The notes: generated by a model not told the origin, from the letters alone. 64,000 nt of DNA from Candidatus Obscuribacterales bacterium (GCA_020634035.1 JACKCM010000005.1:372001-436000), one strand, 5' to 3'. Numbered from the stretch's first letter, positions 1 to 8,767 are shown. Numbers and translations are program-made.

Positions 1-528
1 ATTGACAGCCTTATCCAGCGGAATCTGAATTCTTCTTCTGATTTCATTAAGCTGGGCAACAAGATCGAATCTGCCCGGCTCAGGACATTCTGCTTCGACT
101 ATGGCATAGGCATAGTCTTCAGTGTAGTTAGTGGAGGATATCAGTTTGCCGACTGATAGATACCCGCGAATCTCAGCGCTTTCGGTGCCGTTCAGTTGAA
201 CTACAAAAGTACCGTTATTGAGGACGGGCGAATTGAGTATGGCCCGGGGCACAATCACCTGACCGAGGTCGTTAATAGCGCGCACGTCCACCCGGTGCTC
301 GTTCACTATCACATCATTGACACCGGTGGCCACGGCCATTACATCGATAGCGTTCAGAGAAGGGACTGTGTCCTCATCCGGATTGACAAGAAAATCCAGC
401 TCCGGATCAAGGCTCATCACAGCCTCTTCGAAGGCGATTCTTGCCAACTCGTCGGACAGATTCAATCCGAGCTTATCGGCTCTCATCTGAGCGATTCTTA
501 CGATTTCTGGTGTTAGCTCTACTTTCAT
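1..528 (-). CDS. DUF1822-like protein, partial (C-terminus outside window)
   Basis: The first 176 codons are open from an ATG at 528 and run off the left edge. An AGGGA element lies about 8 nt upstream of the ATG. The N-terminus is a helix (MKVELTPEIVRIAQ), followed by a beta-rich segment containing FVVQLNGTESAEIRGYLSVGKL. This resembles the 'VAVQLD...EA.LLGF' segment of cyanobacterial DUF1822 proteins, whose function is unknown. It lies 65 bp downstream of the sigma-like/HhH gene on the same strand, so the two are probably co-transcribed. The family call comes from remembered motif similarity, not a search. The reading frame is sound; the family name is tentative. Confidence 0.6.
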   Translation of the reverse strand, partial: MKVELTPEIVRIAQMRADKLGLNLSDELARIAFEEAVMSLDPELDFLVNPDEDTVPSLNAIDVMAVATGVNDVIVNEHRVDVRAINDLGQVIVPRAILNSPVLNNGTFVVQLNGTESAEIRGYLSVGKLISSTNYTEDYAYAIVEAECPEPGRFDLVAQLNEIRRRIQIPLDKAVN

Positions 529-593
529 TGGATGTTTCCCTTGTTTCTCTGGGAGCCCCGTTTCACAAAACCTCTACAGCGGCACCTTTCAAT

Positions 594-2057
594 TTAGGAG
601 GACCCGGGAAAAAGACAGGCTTTTTCTCTCAGGGTGGCGCCAATGCCTGATTTTGCATCAGTCTCCAACCCCAGAAAGCGCTCGACCTCTACCCAGGTCT
701 CAAAAGGACGCGCCCGCACCAGACGTTCGCAGTCCTCGGCGCTCAGACCAAGGCCGAGTAGAGACTCTTGCTCCGCTTTGTTCAAATCGACTTTATTGAG
801 GCTTTTCAGACCTCCGCCGACCACGGCTCCGTTCTCGACAAAACGGGCCAGCATGAACTTATCGGCTATGCCTCTTGTTAAAAGCTCTTCAATGGAGGCA
901 AACGGTCTTTCGTCCACCACTTTTTTGGCTTGCTCTTTGGACAGCCCGACTATATCGGTGATATCCCGGCGGGTGGCTTGATTGAGATCCACCGGTATGA
1001 AGGCGGCAACCCCTCCGCGTTCTTGGATATCGGCGATTCTCTCAGCTTTGACTATCTTTTTGTCGATCAGTTCGTCCATCGAATAGTATTGACGATTTTT
1101 AATCAGCCGATCTACTTCGCCTTCGGTCAGTCCGAGCTGGTGATTTAATTCCCGGCGAGAGGCAGAGTTGATGTTGATGTCGGCCTGCCATGCCTGGGCT
1201 ATGCCTGGCATGTCGGATCTGATCATCTCTCTAATCAGATCAAGACCTTTATCCAATAAAACCTGACAGCGCGCAATTTTGCGTGCCTGGGTCTCTCCGG
1301 GCAGACTGAGCACATCGCAGCACTCGCGCATGGTCATCTCGAGACCGGTTTTAGAAGACGGAGTCAGTCCCAGTCCGAACATGCAGTCCACCACCACCAG
1401 GGCTTCCTGGGAGTATTCCGGATTGCCCAGCATTCTAGATAGATGACTGCGTACCTGATTGAGCTGCCCGACCTGTTCTCCCGACAGCGCTTTTTGCTCG
1501 GGTGAATATTCGATTTCGTCAGCCACGGCTGTTCTTGGATCGATCTGATTGGGGTCCAGATTGAGGTCCTGGAGGGTGTCTTTCTCCCACTGCCACTCTT
1601 TGCGGACATAGTCTACGACGGCGTTATATACCGAGCGCTGGGCGTAGGCCGGCAATATGACTTTGAAGCCATCTTCATTGCCTTCGGTCAGTTGCTTCTC
1701 TAGAGCGGTTGCCATCTTCTGGGCCAACTCTACAGACAGAGAGATGCAGTTGTGTTCCTGGCTGTCTCTGTCCACTCGACGCTGGGCCCAGAAACGCTTG
1801 AGGTTCTGGTTGCAGCGCAACATCTTCTGAAATAGCGGCTGATAGTAATAATCCCGGACTAAAGAGACAAAATTTCCTTTCTCTTTGTCAAGGGAACTGG
1901 CTTTCGAATAAATAGCCGGAGCGCCAAGCTCTTGAAAGAGCGCCACGAGACTGGGCGCCGAAGCTTTATTGTCTGCTCCGTCCAGCCTCTCTAGAACAGG
2001 ACGCCATTCCGGAGCCAGATTGAGAATCTCTTCGAACTTGGTTTTACTGGTTAACAC
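594..2057 (-). CDS. Sigma-70-like N-terminal region fused to helix-hairpin-helix repeats
   Basis: 487 residues from a GTG start; a GGAAAG element lies about 5 nt upstream. The N-terminal half (about 60-280) is helical, with the segment LPAYAQRSVYNAVVDYVRKEW followed by an acidic stretch, reminiscent of divergent cyanobacterial sigma-70-like proteins. The C-terminal half (about 290-470) holds at least three ComEA-type helix-hairpin-helix units, each near an 'hNxAxxxEL/DI...GL' motif (ININSASRRELNHQLGL, VDLNQATRRDITDIVGL, VDLNKAEQESLLGLGL). HhH units bind the DNA backbone without sequence specificity. The likely role is a DNA-associated transcription or recombination regulator. I see no clear region 2.4/4.2 recognition helices, so activity as a true sigma factor is unproven. 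The DUF1822-like gene follows it. Confidence 0.75.
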   Translation of the reverse strand: MLTSKTKFEEILNLAPEWRPVLERLDGADNKASAPSLVALFQELGAPAIYSKASSLDKEKGNFVSLVRDYYYQPLFQKMLRCNQNLKRFWAQRRVDRDSQEHNCISLSVELAQKMATALEKQLTEGNEDGFKVILPAYAQRSVYNAVVDYVRKEWQWEKDTLQDLNLDPNQIDPRTAVADEIEYSPEQKALSGEQVGQLNQVRSHLSRMLGNPEYSQEALVVVDCMFGLGLTPSSKTGLEMTMRECCDVLSLPGETQARKIARCQVLLDKGLDLIREMIRSDMPGIAQAWQADININSASRRELNHQLGLTEGEVDRLIKNRQYYSMDELIDKKIVKAERIADIQERGGVAAFIPVDLNQATRRDITDIVGLSKEQAKKVVDERPFASIEELLTRGIADKFMLARFVENGAVVGGGLKSLNKVDLNKAEQESLLGLGLSAEDCERLVRARPFETWVEVERFLGLETDAKSGIGATLREKACLFPGSS

Positions 2058-2185
2058 TTAAACTTTCCAGATACCCGGGGAAATCTGCCAGATTGAATAT
2101 CATATAGGATTTCCCGGGCAAAACAGGCGCCTTGTGCTATGTAAAGACCAAGATTTAACACCGCGGCGCTTTCTAGACCTTTTCT

Positions 2186-2611
2186 CTAGGGCATCCCGGG
2201 CATCTGGGGTGGCTGATCGTTAATCTCATCATTGACCCTGAGCATGATATAGCCCGACGAGGTCCAGACCACCCAGAGGGCGAAAGCCAGGAGGCAGATA
2301 ACGATTTTGACCCGGGCATTGTTTTCAAGATCTTTGTCTCGCGAGAAGATCAACCGGTCGGTTTTCCAGATAAGCAGAATAAAAGCCGCAACAAGCGCCC
2401 CTACCAGCCCGGAACGCTTTGCTTCTTCGGTGGCATCCGACACTGTTCTCTCGGCAGGTTCAGAGCGAGTGGGCACACCGGGAGAGTACGGATTGCTGGC
2501 CAGGCGATAGGTCAGCCCGAAGGGAATGAGAAAGCCCAGAACCAGCCAGACAATACCAATAGCAAGAAAGGGCAGGCTCTTTTTCTCTTTCTTTCCTGAA
2601 TTCTCTTCCAT
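2186..2611 (-). CDS. Three-helix membrane protein, function unknown
   Basis: 141 residues from the ATG at 2611, which has GGAG four nt upstream; an in-frame GTG at 2632 with AGGAG three nt upstream is an alternative that adds seven residues (148 aa). After a charged N-terminus (EENSGKKEKK) there are three hydrophobic segments: PFLAIGIVWLVLGFLIPFGL, GLVGALVAAFILLIW, and IVICLLAFALWVVWTSSGYI. The tail is short and proline/methionine-rich (DQPPQMPGMP). No family recognised. It is on the same strand as the HhH/sigma-like gene and 128 bp upstream of it, and divergent from the protease gene. Confidence 0.7.
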   Translation of the reverse strand: MEENSGKKEKKSLPFLAIGIVWLVLGFLIPFGLTYRLASNPYSPGVPTRSEPAERTVSDATEEAKRSGLVGALVAAFILLIWKTDRLIFSRDKDLENNARVKIVICLLAFALWVVWTSSGYIMLRVNDEINDQPPQMPGMP

Positions 2612-2694
2612 GATTCTCCGACGGGTCGGCACCTTCTCCTATATTTCTACTACATAATTACTTCTTAGCGAAATCCGGTCGTATAAGATGGTAA

Positions 2695-4350
2695 ATGATA
2701 ACTGTAAATGGTTATCAAGAACTTGGTAGAAAGTTACTAGTGTCCGGCCCAATTTCAACCCGTAAATTAATCGGCATGCCGGGCGATCCAGAATCGCTCT
2801 CTTCTTCGCTCGCCCATGTGGTGGCTTCTCGAGAAGGAGAGGACGTCATCCTTGGGCAAGCCTGGTTGGCTGGTCCGGGCATGCTTGTAACCTGCGGTCA
2901 TGTGGTGGAGGAGTTCAAGCGCAGTCCAGTCGGCATGACCATAAAGTTTCCTCTCTCCGGCAATCGTTATGTCTGCAGGGATATTCGTCTTCATCCTAAT
3001 TATGGGCAGAAGGGCAAAGAGCAACTGATTCGGTTTGATCTTGCCGTCATCTATGTGGATCTGATGCCACCGGATGTAAGTGCTCCACTTTTGCCGATAA
3101 CATTCGATAAGTATGAATACATTCCTGCCCAGCAAAGTCTGTCGGCAATAAGATATCCCTCCCACCTCGGACAGCTGACCACGTCCCAGTTCCCACTTGC
3201 CCAGGTGGGCCGTTATCTAGGTCTTTTGAAAAAATCCGATCGCTTTCATCTGCTTCATGATCTGGCACTGGCACCAGGGGATTCGGGCAGTCCCATCTTC
3301 GATGGCGATTCGGTAATCGCCATCCATTGCGGTGACACTGCCACACTGCCGGGTCTGAATCTGCCTACTACTTCTATTCGCCTGGCGGTATCTATAGACG
3401 CCCTGCGCGCTCTCGATATCTCTGAGACCAAGCCCCTGGCCGAGCCGAATAAGTTTTATGCCCTTGGTCCTGGCCTGTGCATGTTCCTGATTACCTTCGT
3501 CATTTCTTTTGTACTGGTCGGCTATCTGGTTCTCAGTCCGGTGACCAGTCAGTGGCCGATTCGCAACAGTGATCTTGGTAAGGTCGATGTCAGCTTCGAT
3601 AAGCCGCTGGATAAATATGTGGTCGATGATAATTTCGCCATTACAGTAAAGCCTGAGAAGAACTGCTTTCTTTATGTCTTTTACACCGAAGGCGAGACCG
3701 CTCTTATTCTCTATCCTGCCCCCGGGCTGGAAGAAGAGGCAGAGTTGAAAGCCGGTTCGGTCAGACCGGTGGAGGGCTTCGGCAAATACAAACTGAAGGT
3801 CGACGAAAGAGAGGTCGGAAATATTCATATATTCGTCCTAAAAAATAACCAGCCCGTCGTAACTAAAGATGAGATGGAAAAGGTCAACCCTGAGGATTGC
3901 CGATTGCCTATTTTTGTCACCGCTCTGAAAGAAAGGCTGGATACGATGTTTCTCGATAGAAACAACGAATGTATCCACGCCGTTTTCGATGCGCCCCAGG
4001 CAAGAATGCCTGGAGGACATAAGAAAGATGACAAAGCTAAGCAAGAGGAGACCGAATCCGATAAAGTAGAATTGGAGACAGGTCAGGAAGGGGAACCCGG
4101 CTCGAGTTCGACCGAGAACGATCATGGTCCTGGTTCAGAATCAGCTTCAGAATCAAAATCAGAACTCGATAGCAGGGTTGCTCCAGGTTCAGAAACTTCC
4201 ACCGACGCGGAGACCATAGAAGAGGCAGCCGGACGAAGAGAGAAAGTCATCGACAAGTTGACCGGACCTGAAAACGGCGGTGGCCCTAATAAACAAGATA
4301 ATCACGAGAAAATGGAATCTGAGAGCACAGGCTCTTCCGAAGAAATATAG
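2695..4350 (+). CDS. Membrane-anchored trypsin-like serine protease with DUF4384 domain
   Basis: 551 residues. A trypsin-like domain (about 35-240) shows a complete triad: His69 in TCGHVV, Asp115 in RFDLAVIY, Ser197 in GDSGSP. One transmembrane helix follows at about 258-281. Next comes a beta-rich DUF4384 domain (about 300-430; FAITVKPEKNCFLYVFY...LILYP), the type that often accompanies caspase or kinase modules in cyanobacteria and proteobacteria. The last 110 residues are a charged, Ser/Glu-rich, probably disordered tail. There is no N-terminal signal peptide, so the protease domain may be cytoplasmic with DUF4384 outside, or an N-in topology may differ. The ATG at 2695 has a poor ribosome site. 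The next gene also carries DUF4384, suggesting a functional pair. Confidence 0.8.
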   Translation: MITVNGYQELGRKLLVSGPISTRKLIGMPGDPESLSSSLAHVVASREGEDVILGQAWLAGPGMLVTCGHVVEEFKRSPVGMTIKFPLSGNRYVCRDIRLHPNYGQKGKEQLIRFDLAVIYVDLMPPDVSAPLLPITFDKYEYIPAQQSLSAIRYPSHLGQLTTSQFPLAQVGRYLGLLKKSDRFHLLHDLALAPGDSGSPIFDGDSVIAIHCGDTATLPGLNLPTTSIRLAVSIDALRALDISETKPLAEPNKFYALGPGLCMFLITFVISFVLVGYLVLSPVTSQWPIRNSDLGKVDVSFDKPLDKYVVDDNFAITVKPEKNCFLYVFYTEGETALILYPAPGLEEEAELKAGSVRPVEGFGKYKLKVDEREVGNIHIFVLKNNQPVVTKDEMEKVNPEDCRLPIFVTALKERLDTMFLDRNNECIHAVFDAPQARMPGGHKKDDKAKQEETESDKVELETGQEGEPGSSSTENDHGPGSESASESKSELDSRVAPGSETSTDAETIEEAAGRREKVIDKLTGPENGGGPNKQDNHEKMESESTGSSEEI

Positions 4351-4366
4351 AGGCGCTGATAGCATC

Positions 4367-5305
4367 ATGGATAATGGACTAAGAAAAGCACTGACAATCG
4401 GTCTGGTATCACTCTCTTTTGGGATTACCATGTTATCGCCGGCGGTGGCAGATGATAACAAGTCTTCAGATGAAGTCAGTGCCCCGACTAAAGACGAGTT
4501 GAAGAATTCTACTAATCGTGGTCTGCATATCCAGCCCCTCAAGCCGAAGACCACAGCCAAGTCCAAGACGCTGACGGTTACCGACACTAAAATTCAGAAA
4601 GAAAGCAAAGTAAGTAAATCGACGAAAACAGAAAAAGCGGTGGACGTTGTTCCGAAAAAAGTGGTGAAGAGCGCTCCGGCTAAAAAGCCTGCGGTCAAAA
4701 CCGTCACCGCTAACAAGAAATCCCCGCCTAAGAAGACCGTGGTCGCCTCCACAAGACCGGCGCTTTTTGTGAGCAGCGGCAATATTGTAGCTGCATCTTT
4801 AAATAAAGCAGGCCGAGTACCGCGCTATCAAGACGGTGAAAAATTGAAAGTCACGGTAAGGGCTTATGAAGACTGTAATCTGATGATCTTCAACTATGAC
4901 GGCAAAGTTTTGACCCAGCTTTTCCCCAATGAATACCAGAGAGACTCTTTCATAAAAGCAGGAGCGAGAGTCGAAATTGGCGGAGAAGAGAGCAAGTTCG
5001 ACTTTTGTGCATCGAACGAAACCGGTGATTCTTCAAGCGAGAAAATCTTTGTTTATGCTTATCCGGCTAAAGAGAAAGCCAAGCCAATATCTATCGCCAT
5101 GAACAAAGCCGGGGGCACGCCATTCAGATCTACTGAGATGAGCTTAGAAGACTATCGCAAACTGGTGAACGGCTCTCAGACATTTTTCAGCCGTGGTATC
5201 AAAGTAATGCCTAAAAAGCAGGTCGTCGAAGCCACCTATGAAGAGGTCAAATCCTCTGCTCCGCCCAACAAGCTAGAGTTGTCTTTGACTGTTGACGGCA
5301 AATAG
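4367..5305 (+). CDS. Secreted DUF4384-domain protein
   Basis: 312 residues from the ATG at 4367, chosen because it gives a classical signal peptide (LRKALTIGLVSLSFGITML, cleavage near AVA-DD). The frame is also open further upstream, back to 4280 inside the protease gene. A Lys/Thr/Ser-rich linker (about 40-130: repeated KPKTTAKSK, TVTANKKSPPKK) precedes a DUF4384 domain at about 155-255 (VTVRAYEDCNLMIFNYDGK...QLFPN, ending VYAYP). The domain parallels that of the preceding protease, so the pair looks like a duplication of one module, membrane-fused in one gene and soluble in the other. Gap to the protease gene is 16 bp, so probably one operon. Role unknown; periplasmic or surface location is inferred. 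Confidence 0.8.
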   Translation: MDNGLRKALTIGLVSLSFGITMLSPAVADDNKSSDEVSAPTKDELKNSTNRGLHIQPLKPKTTAKSKTLTVTDTKIQKESKVSKSTKTEKAVDVVPKKVVKSAPAKKPAVKTVTANKKSPPKKTVVASTRPALFVSSGNIVAASLNKAGRVPRYQDGEKLKVTVRAYEDCNLMIFNYDGKVLTQLFPNEYQRDSFIKAGARVEIGGEESKFDFCASNETGDSSSEKIFVYAYPAKEKAKPISIAMNKAGGTPFRSTEMSLEDYRKLVNGSQTFFSRGIKVMPKKQVVEATYEEVKSSAPPNKLELSLTVDGK

Positions 5306-6062
5306 AACGACTTTTCATCAATGCACTTTCGATTTGCTTGGAGTGCAACCTGCCAGATCTAAGGAAGCAATGGATCTGGTGAGCGAACTCGATAGTCGAT
5401 GTGGTGGCAGATTACCTGCATCTGTTAAGGAATGGTATTCGCTTGTCGATTCGGTGGATATCCTCGCCAAGAAGACCAGTGATCATCCTGTTCCTCTAGA
5501 AGAACTGGGAAAAGTTTTTGAAAGTTGGTACGGTGGGGGACGGAGAGATTTCGTCGCCGAAGGCTATCTGGTGATCATGTCTGAAAACCAGGGTGTCTGC
5601 AACTGGGCGGTGCCTTTGAACAGCGGTGAAGAGGATCCTCCGGTTATGGTAGAAGTCGATTCTTCACCAGATTGTCTATGGCAGCCTTTTGCCGACAGGT
5701 TCTCTATCTTTATCAATACTATCGTCTGCGATTGGATGGACTCCATCCATCTTTGTGCGCAGGACACCCCGCTTACCGACCAGGATTTGGAGTTTCTTCG
5801 AGGGCAATTTAAAGAAGGGTATTCAACCTACAACTGGCCTGCAAAACAAACTTATCGCTTCAGCCAGAAGGATCAATACATACTTGTCTGGGCAGGAGAA
5901 GACCAGACAGACTGGCATTTAGCCGCTGACAATGCTGATTCGCTGTACGAGCTGGTGAGGACTGTCTGGCATTGTGGCTCTTTGTCTGATTCTTTGTACG
6001 AGACAGACGATCTTGGCAGTATAGTTCTTGAGCGAATGCGCGATTCGGAGCACCATGTTTGA
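5292..6062 (+). CDS. SMI1/KNR4 (SUKH)-like protein
   Basis: 256 residues from a TTG at 5292 that overlaps the end of the DUF4384 gene by 14 nt. An internal ATG at 5370 with AAGGA four nt upstream is a credible shorter start (230 aa). The segment SELDSRCGGRLPASVKEWYSLVDS followed by ENQGVCNWAVPLNSGEEDPPVMV and a Trp/Phe-rich end matches the SUKH fold: helix, LP-x-x-x-x-W/Y, then 'ENQG...w' strand. SUKH proteins include immunity proteins against contact-dependent nuclease toxins, but many are housekeeping-type proteins of unknown role. No toxin gene is adjacent, so I do not call it an immunity gene. It ends before a good terminator hairpin. Confidence 0.7.
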   Translation: MTANRTTFHQCTFDLLGVQPARSKEAMDLVSELDSRCGGRLPASVKEWYSLVDSVDILAKKTSDHPVPLEELGKVFESWYGGGRRDFVAEGYLVIMSENQGVCNWAVPLNSGEEDPPVMVEVDSSPDCLWQPFADRFSIFINTIVCDWMDSIHLCAQDTPLTDQDLEFLRGQFKEGYSTYNWPAKQTYRFSQKDQYILVWAGEDQTDWHLAADNADSLYELVRTVWHCGSLSDSLYETDDLGSIVLERMRDSEHHV

Positions 6063-6118
6063 TTCGAACTCAATTCTTTCGCTAATTCATTGACTTTGGA
6101 TTTATTCAGGATTTAAGA

Positions 6119-6157
6119 GAAAGACCGTGCCCGACGAGCACGGCCTTTCTTTATTTT
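6119..6157 (+). terminator. Rho-independent terminator
   Basis: A 12-bp stem with one mismatch (gaaagaccgtgc / gcacggcctttc) around a 7-nt loop ccgacga, followed by the T-rich run tttattttag. It lies 57 bp after the SUKH-like gene and ends the rightward DUF4384 operon. The flank on the other strand is not T-rich, so it serves the plus strand. Confidence 0.8.
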
Positions 6158-6206
6158 AGATCTGAATTGTTCGAATTCGAAAAAGCAATAAAGCGATTCG
6201 AAAAAA

Positions 6207-6998
6207 CTAGACCGTGGAGTCTTCTCCGCTGGGATGCTTGCTGGCGACGCTGAGGCGCTTGGCCACGACGTTCCAGTCCAGATTGTCCATGAAGGTCTCC
6301 AGATATTTGCCTCTGTCTATGCCGAAATCGACCATGTAGGCGTGTTCGTAGACATCGAGCACCATAACAGGAATAATCCCTGCCGGAGAGTAGACATTGT
6401 GGGTATCGAGGGCGAAAGCATCGAGATGACCGCCCCGGGTGTTGTAACCGACCACTACCCAGCCCCGGGCTGATTTGCCGGCGCCTTTGAGGAAGTCCAT
6501 GAACTTGGCATTGCTGCCCCAGCGTTCTTCTATGGCTGCTTTCAGATCACCGCCGGGCTCACCGCCTTTGCCGCCCAGGTTGCCGAAATAGAACTCGTGA
6601 TAAACCACGCCGTTAACAGCGTAGCTCTGCTCTATCAAAAGCTCTCTCAAATCCGAGAAAGTGGCGTTGGCGGAGCTTACATCCACATCCTTCAGCATTT
6701 TGTACATCTGGTTGGATTTTGCCACATAGCCGTTGTAGAGCTTGAGGTGTTGCTGAATCTGGGAAGCGGAGAATCCATTGAGGGTTTTAGCCAGTTTGTC
6801 GAAATCTTTTGCTTTATAAGGACCATCGGGGGAAGCGGCTTTCTTGGCGCCCTCACCGGCAGCTGCCACCGGTACTGCAGAGCCTGCTACCATTCCGCCA
6901 GCGGTCATGGCGCCCATCAGAAGAACTTCTCTTCTTGTGAGCACCCCTTCTTTACCTACTTCGTAATTACCAATAACTTCATTTTCTTTAGATGACAT
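6207..6998 (-). CDS. sodB: Tat-exported Fe/Mn superoxide dismutase
   Basis: 263 residues. Converts superoxide to O2 and H2O2. The N-terminus has a twin-arginine motif (TRREVLLMG, Arg22-Arg23) followed by a hydrophobic stretch and AVPVAAA, a Tat signal peptide, so the enzyme should fold in the cytoplasm and act in the periplasm or be membrane-tethered. The four metal ligands are visible: His84 (QQHLKLYNGYV), His134 (VVYHEFYFGNL), Asp215 and His219 (LDVYEHAYMVDFG). The segment after the first ligand is one residue shorter than in E. coli SodB and lacks its His-His pair. Fe or Mn use cannot be decided. Divergent from the malic enzyme gene. The symbol is by family only. Confidence 0.88.
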   Translation of the reverse strand: MSSKENEVIGNYEVGKEGVLTRREVLLMGAMTAGGMVAGSAVPVAAAGEGAKKAASPDGPYKAKDFDKLAKTLNGFSASQIQQHLKLYNGYVAKSNQMYKMLKDVDVSSANATFSDLRELLIEQSYAVNGVVYHEFYFGNLGGKGGEPGGDLKAAIEERWGSNAKFMDFLKGAGKSARGWVVVGYNTRGGHLDAFALDTHNVYSPAGIIPVMVLDVYEHAYMVDFGIDRGKYLETFMDNLDWNVVAKRLSVASKHPSGEDSTV

Positions 6999-7203
6999 AC
7001 TTGTCTCCTGACATTTATCTTTTCATCTGTACACGAACAATCACATTGCTTGTCAAGGAATACCGAAAATGCTCAATCAGTGGTTTAATTGAACACTTCA
7101 CAGACCCTGTAGCTGATGTTTTTGCTCTCATTGTGGATCATTATAGCCACATCGCAAATTGTTGGCTCAAGTTGTAAACAGGAAGCAGATAAATAGAGTT
7201 GCC

Positions 7204-8679
7204 ATGGAAACTACGAAACAAACAAGTATGAGTGCCACCAAAGATAGTTCTTCTAAGATCAGACCCAGTGCAAGCTACAGTCTCACCCTCAGACTGAAGA
7301 TCATGAACGAGCCGGGCAGCCTCGGAGCTGTCACTTCTCTAATTGGAGAGATGGGCGGTGATATCGGCGCCATCGATATTCATAGCATCGAAGGTCCTCA
7401 TATGATCCGCGACCTCACCGTGAACATGCGTGATTCTCACCATGGTGACGAACTGGTCGCCGCTCTGGAGAAGAAGCCTGGTGTGGAAGTCATTCATGTT
7501 TCTGATCGTACTTTCTTGATGCATCTGGGCGGCAAGATAAGCGTCACTAACAAAGCGCCGCTCAAGACCAGAGACGATCTTTCGATGGCATATACCCCTG
7601 GTGTAGCCCGGGTTTGCATGGCCATTCACGAAGACAAAGAGAAAGCCTACACCCTGACCATCAAAGGCAACATGGTGGCAGTGGTTACCGATGGCTCTGC
7701 GGTGCTCGGTCTGGGCAATATCGGACCGGAAGCAGCTATGCCTGTCATGGAAGGCAAGGCGATGCTTTTCAAAGAGTTCGGCAAAGTCGAGGCTTTTCCT
7801 ATCTGTCTCAATACCCAGGATACCGAAGAGATTATCACCGCGGTCAAGAACATCGCCCCTGTATTTGGTGGCATCAACCTTGAGGACATTGCCGCTCCTC
7901 GTTGTTTCGAAATCGAAGATCGTCTCAAGCGCGAGATAGACATTCCGGTATTCCATGATGACCAGCACGGAACCGCCGTGGTAGTGCTTGCTGCCTTGAT
8001 CAACTCTTTGAAAATCGTCAAAAAAGAGATGAAGGATCTCAAAGTAATCGTGACCGGAGTAGGCGCTGCAGGCGTCTCCTGTTCGAAAATTCTGCTATCT
8101 GCCGGTGTTCAGAATATCATCGGATTCGATACCACTGGTCCTATATACGAAGGCCGCACCAACCGCATGAACTTCATGAAAGACTGGTTTGCCGAGCATA
8201 CCAATCCGGAGAAATTCAACGGCAGTCTCCATGACGCCATGAAAGGCGCCGATGTCTTCCTCGGTCTTTCCGGACCGGGTACGATCACGGCGGAGGACGT
8301 CAAGGTAATGGGTGATGACGCCATCGTCTTTGCCATGGCCAACCCGACCCCCGAAATTATGCCGGAAGAGGCTGACCCCTATGTGCGCATCATGGCCACC
8401 GGTCGCTCGGACTATCCGAACCAGATTAACAACGTGCTCTGCTTCCCGGGTATGTTCCGGGGCGCTTTGGATGTACGGGCCACGGACATCACCGAAGAGA
8501 TGAAAATCGCTGCGGCCCATGCCATCGCCAACTGCATCGCTGAGGAAGAATTGCACGAGGACTATGTCATCCCCGGGGTGTTCAACACCCAGGTGGCTGA
8601 GAATGTCGCTAGAGAAGTCGCCCGGGCTGCCATCAAAGGCGGAGTGGCTCGCAAAATTATCGCCGACGAGAATCTCTAG
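7204..8679 (+). CDS. NAD(P)-dependent malic enzyme with N-terminal ACT domain
   Basis: 491 residues from the ATG at 7204; the frame extends to a TTG at 7159 but nothing conserved lies there. Oxidatively decarboxylates malate to pyruvate. An ACT domain occupies about 25-100 (LRLKIMNEPGSLGAVTSLI, then DIHSIEG), a ligand-binding regulatory fold. The catalytic part follows: SMAYTPGVARVC, VTDGSAVLGLGNIGP, GGINLEDIAAPRCFEIE, FHDDQHGTA (metal site), and a Rossmann segment VIVTGVGAAGVSCSKIL. The length is that of small bacterial malic enzymes plus about 90 residues of ACT. The ACT fusion suggests allosteric control, perhaps by an amino acid; the effector is unknown. Cytoplasmic. Confidence 0.9.
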   Translation: METTKQTSMSATKDSSSKIRPSASYSLTLRLKIMNEPGSLGAVTSLIGEMGGDIGAIDIHSIEGPHMIRDLTVNMRDSHHGDELVAALEKKPGVEVIHVSDRTFLMHLGGKISVTNKAPLKTRDDLSMAYTPGVARVCMAIHEDKEKAYTLTIKGNMVAVVTDGSAVLGLGNIGPEAAMPVMEGKAMLFKEFGKVEAFPICLNTQDTEEIITAVKNIAPVFGGINLEDIAAPRCFEIEDRLKREIDIPVFHDDQHGTAVVVLAALINSLKIVKKEMKDLKVIVTGVGAAGVSCSKILLSAGVQNIIGFDTTGPIYEGRTNRMNFMKDWFAEHTNPEKFNGSLHDAMKGADVFLGLSGPGTITAEDVKVMGDDAIVFAMANPTPEIMPEEADPYVRIMATGRSDYPNQINNVLCFPGMFRGALDVRATDITEEMKIAAAHAIANCIAEEELHEDYVIPGVFNTQVAENVAREVARAAIKGGVARKIIADENL

Positions 8680-8751
8680 AGCTTTTTCTGCGAATCGGCA
8701 ATGTAGTTCAAGGGACTAGCTGGTTGTCTTCAAGGAAGTTTGAATATTTTG

Positions 8752-8767
8752 TTGGTTGACCAACCAA
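8752..8767. promoter_or_regulatory. Perfect 16-bp palindromic operator candidate
   Basis: ttggttg-ac-caaccaa: two perfect 7-bp arms with a 2-bp centre. The length and TTGGTTG arms are typical of TetR-family operators. It lies 72 bp after malic enzyme and 142 bp before the coiled-coil gene start, just upstream of a possible -35 at 8809. No TetR gene is in the window, so the binder is unknown. Confidence 0.5.
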
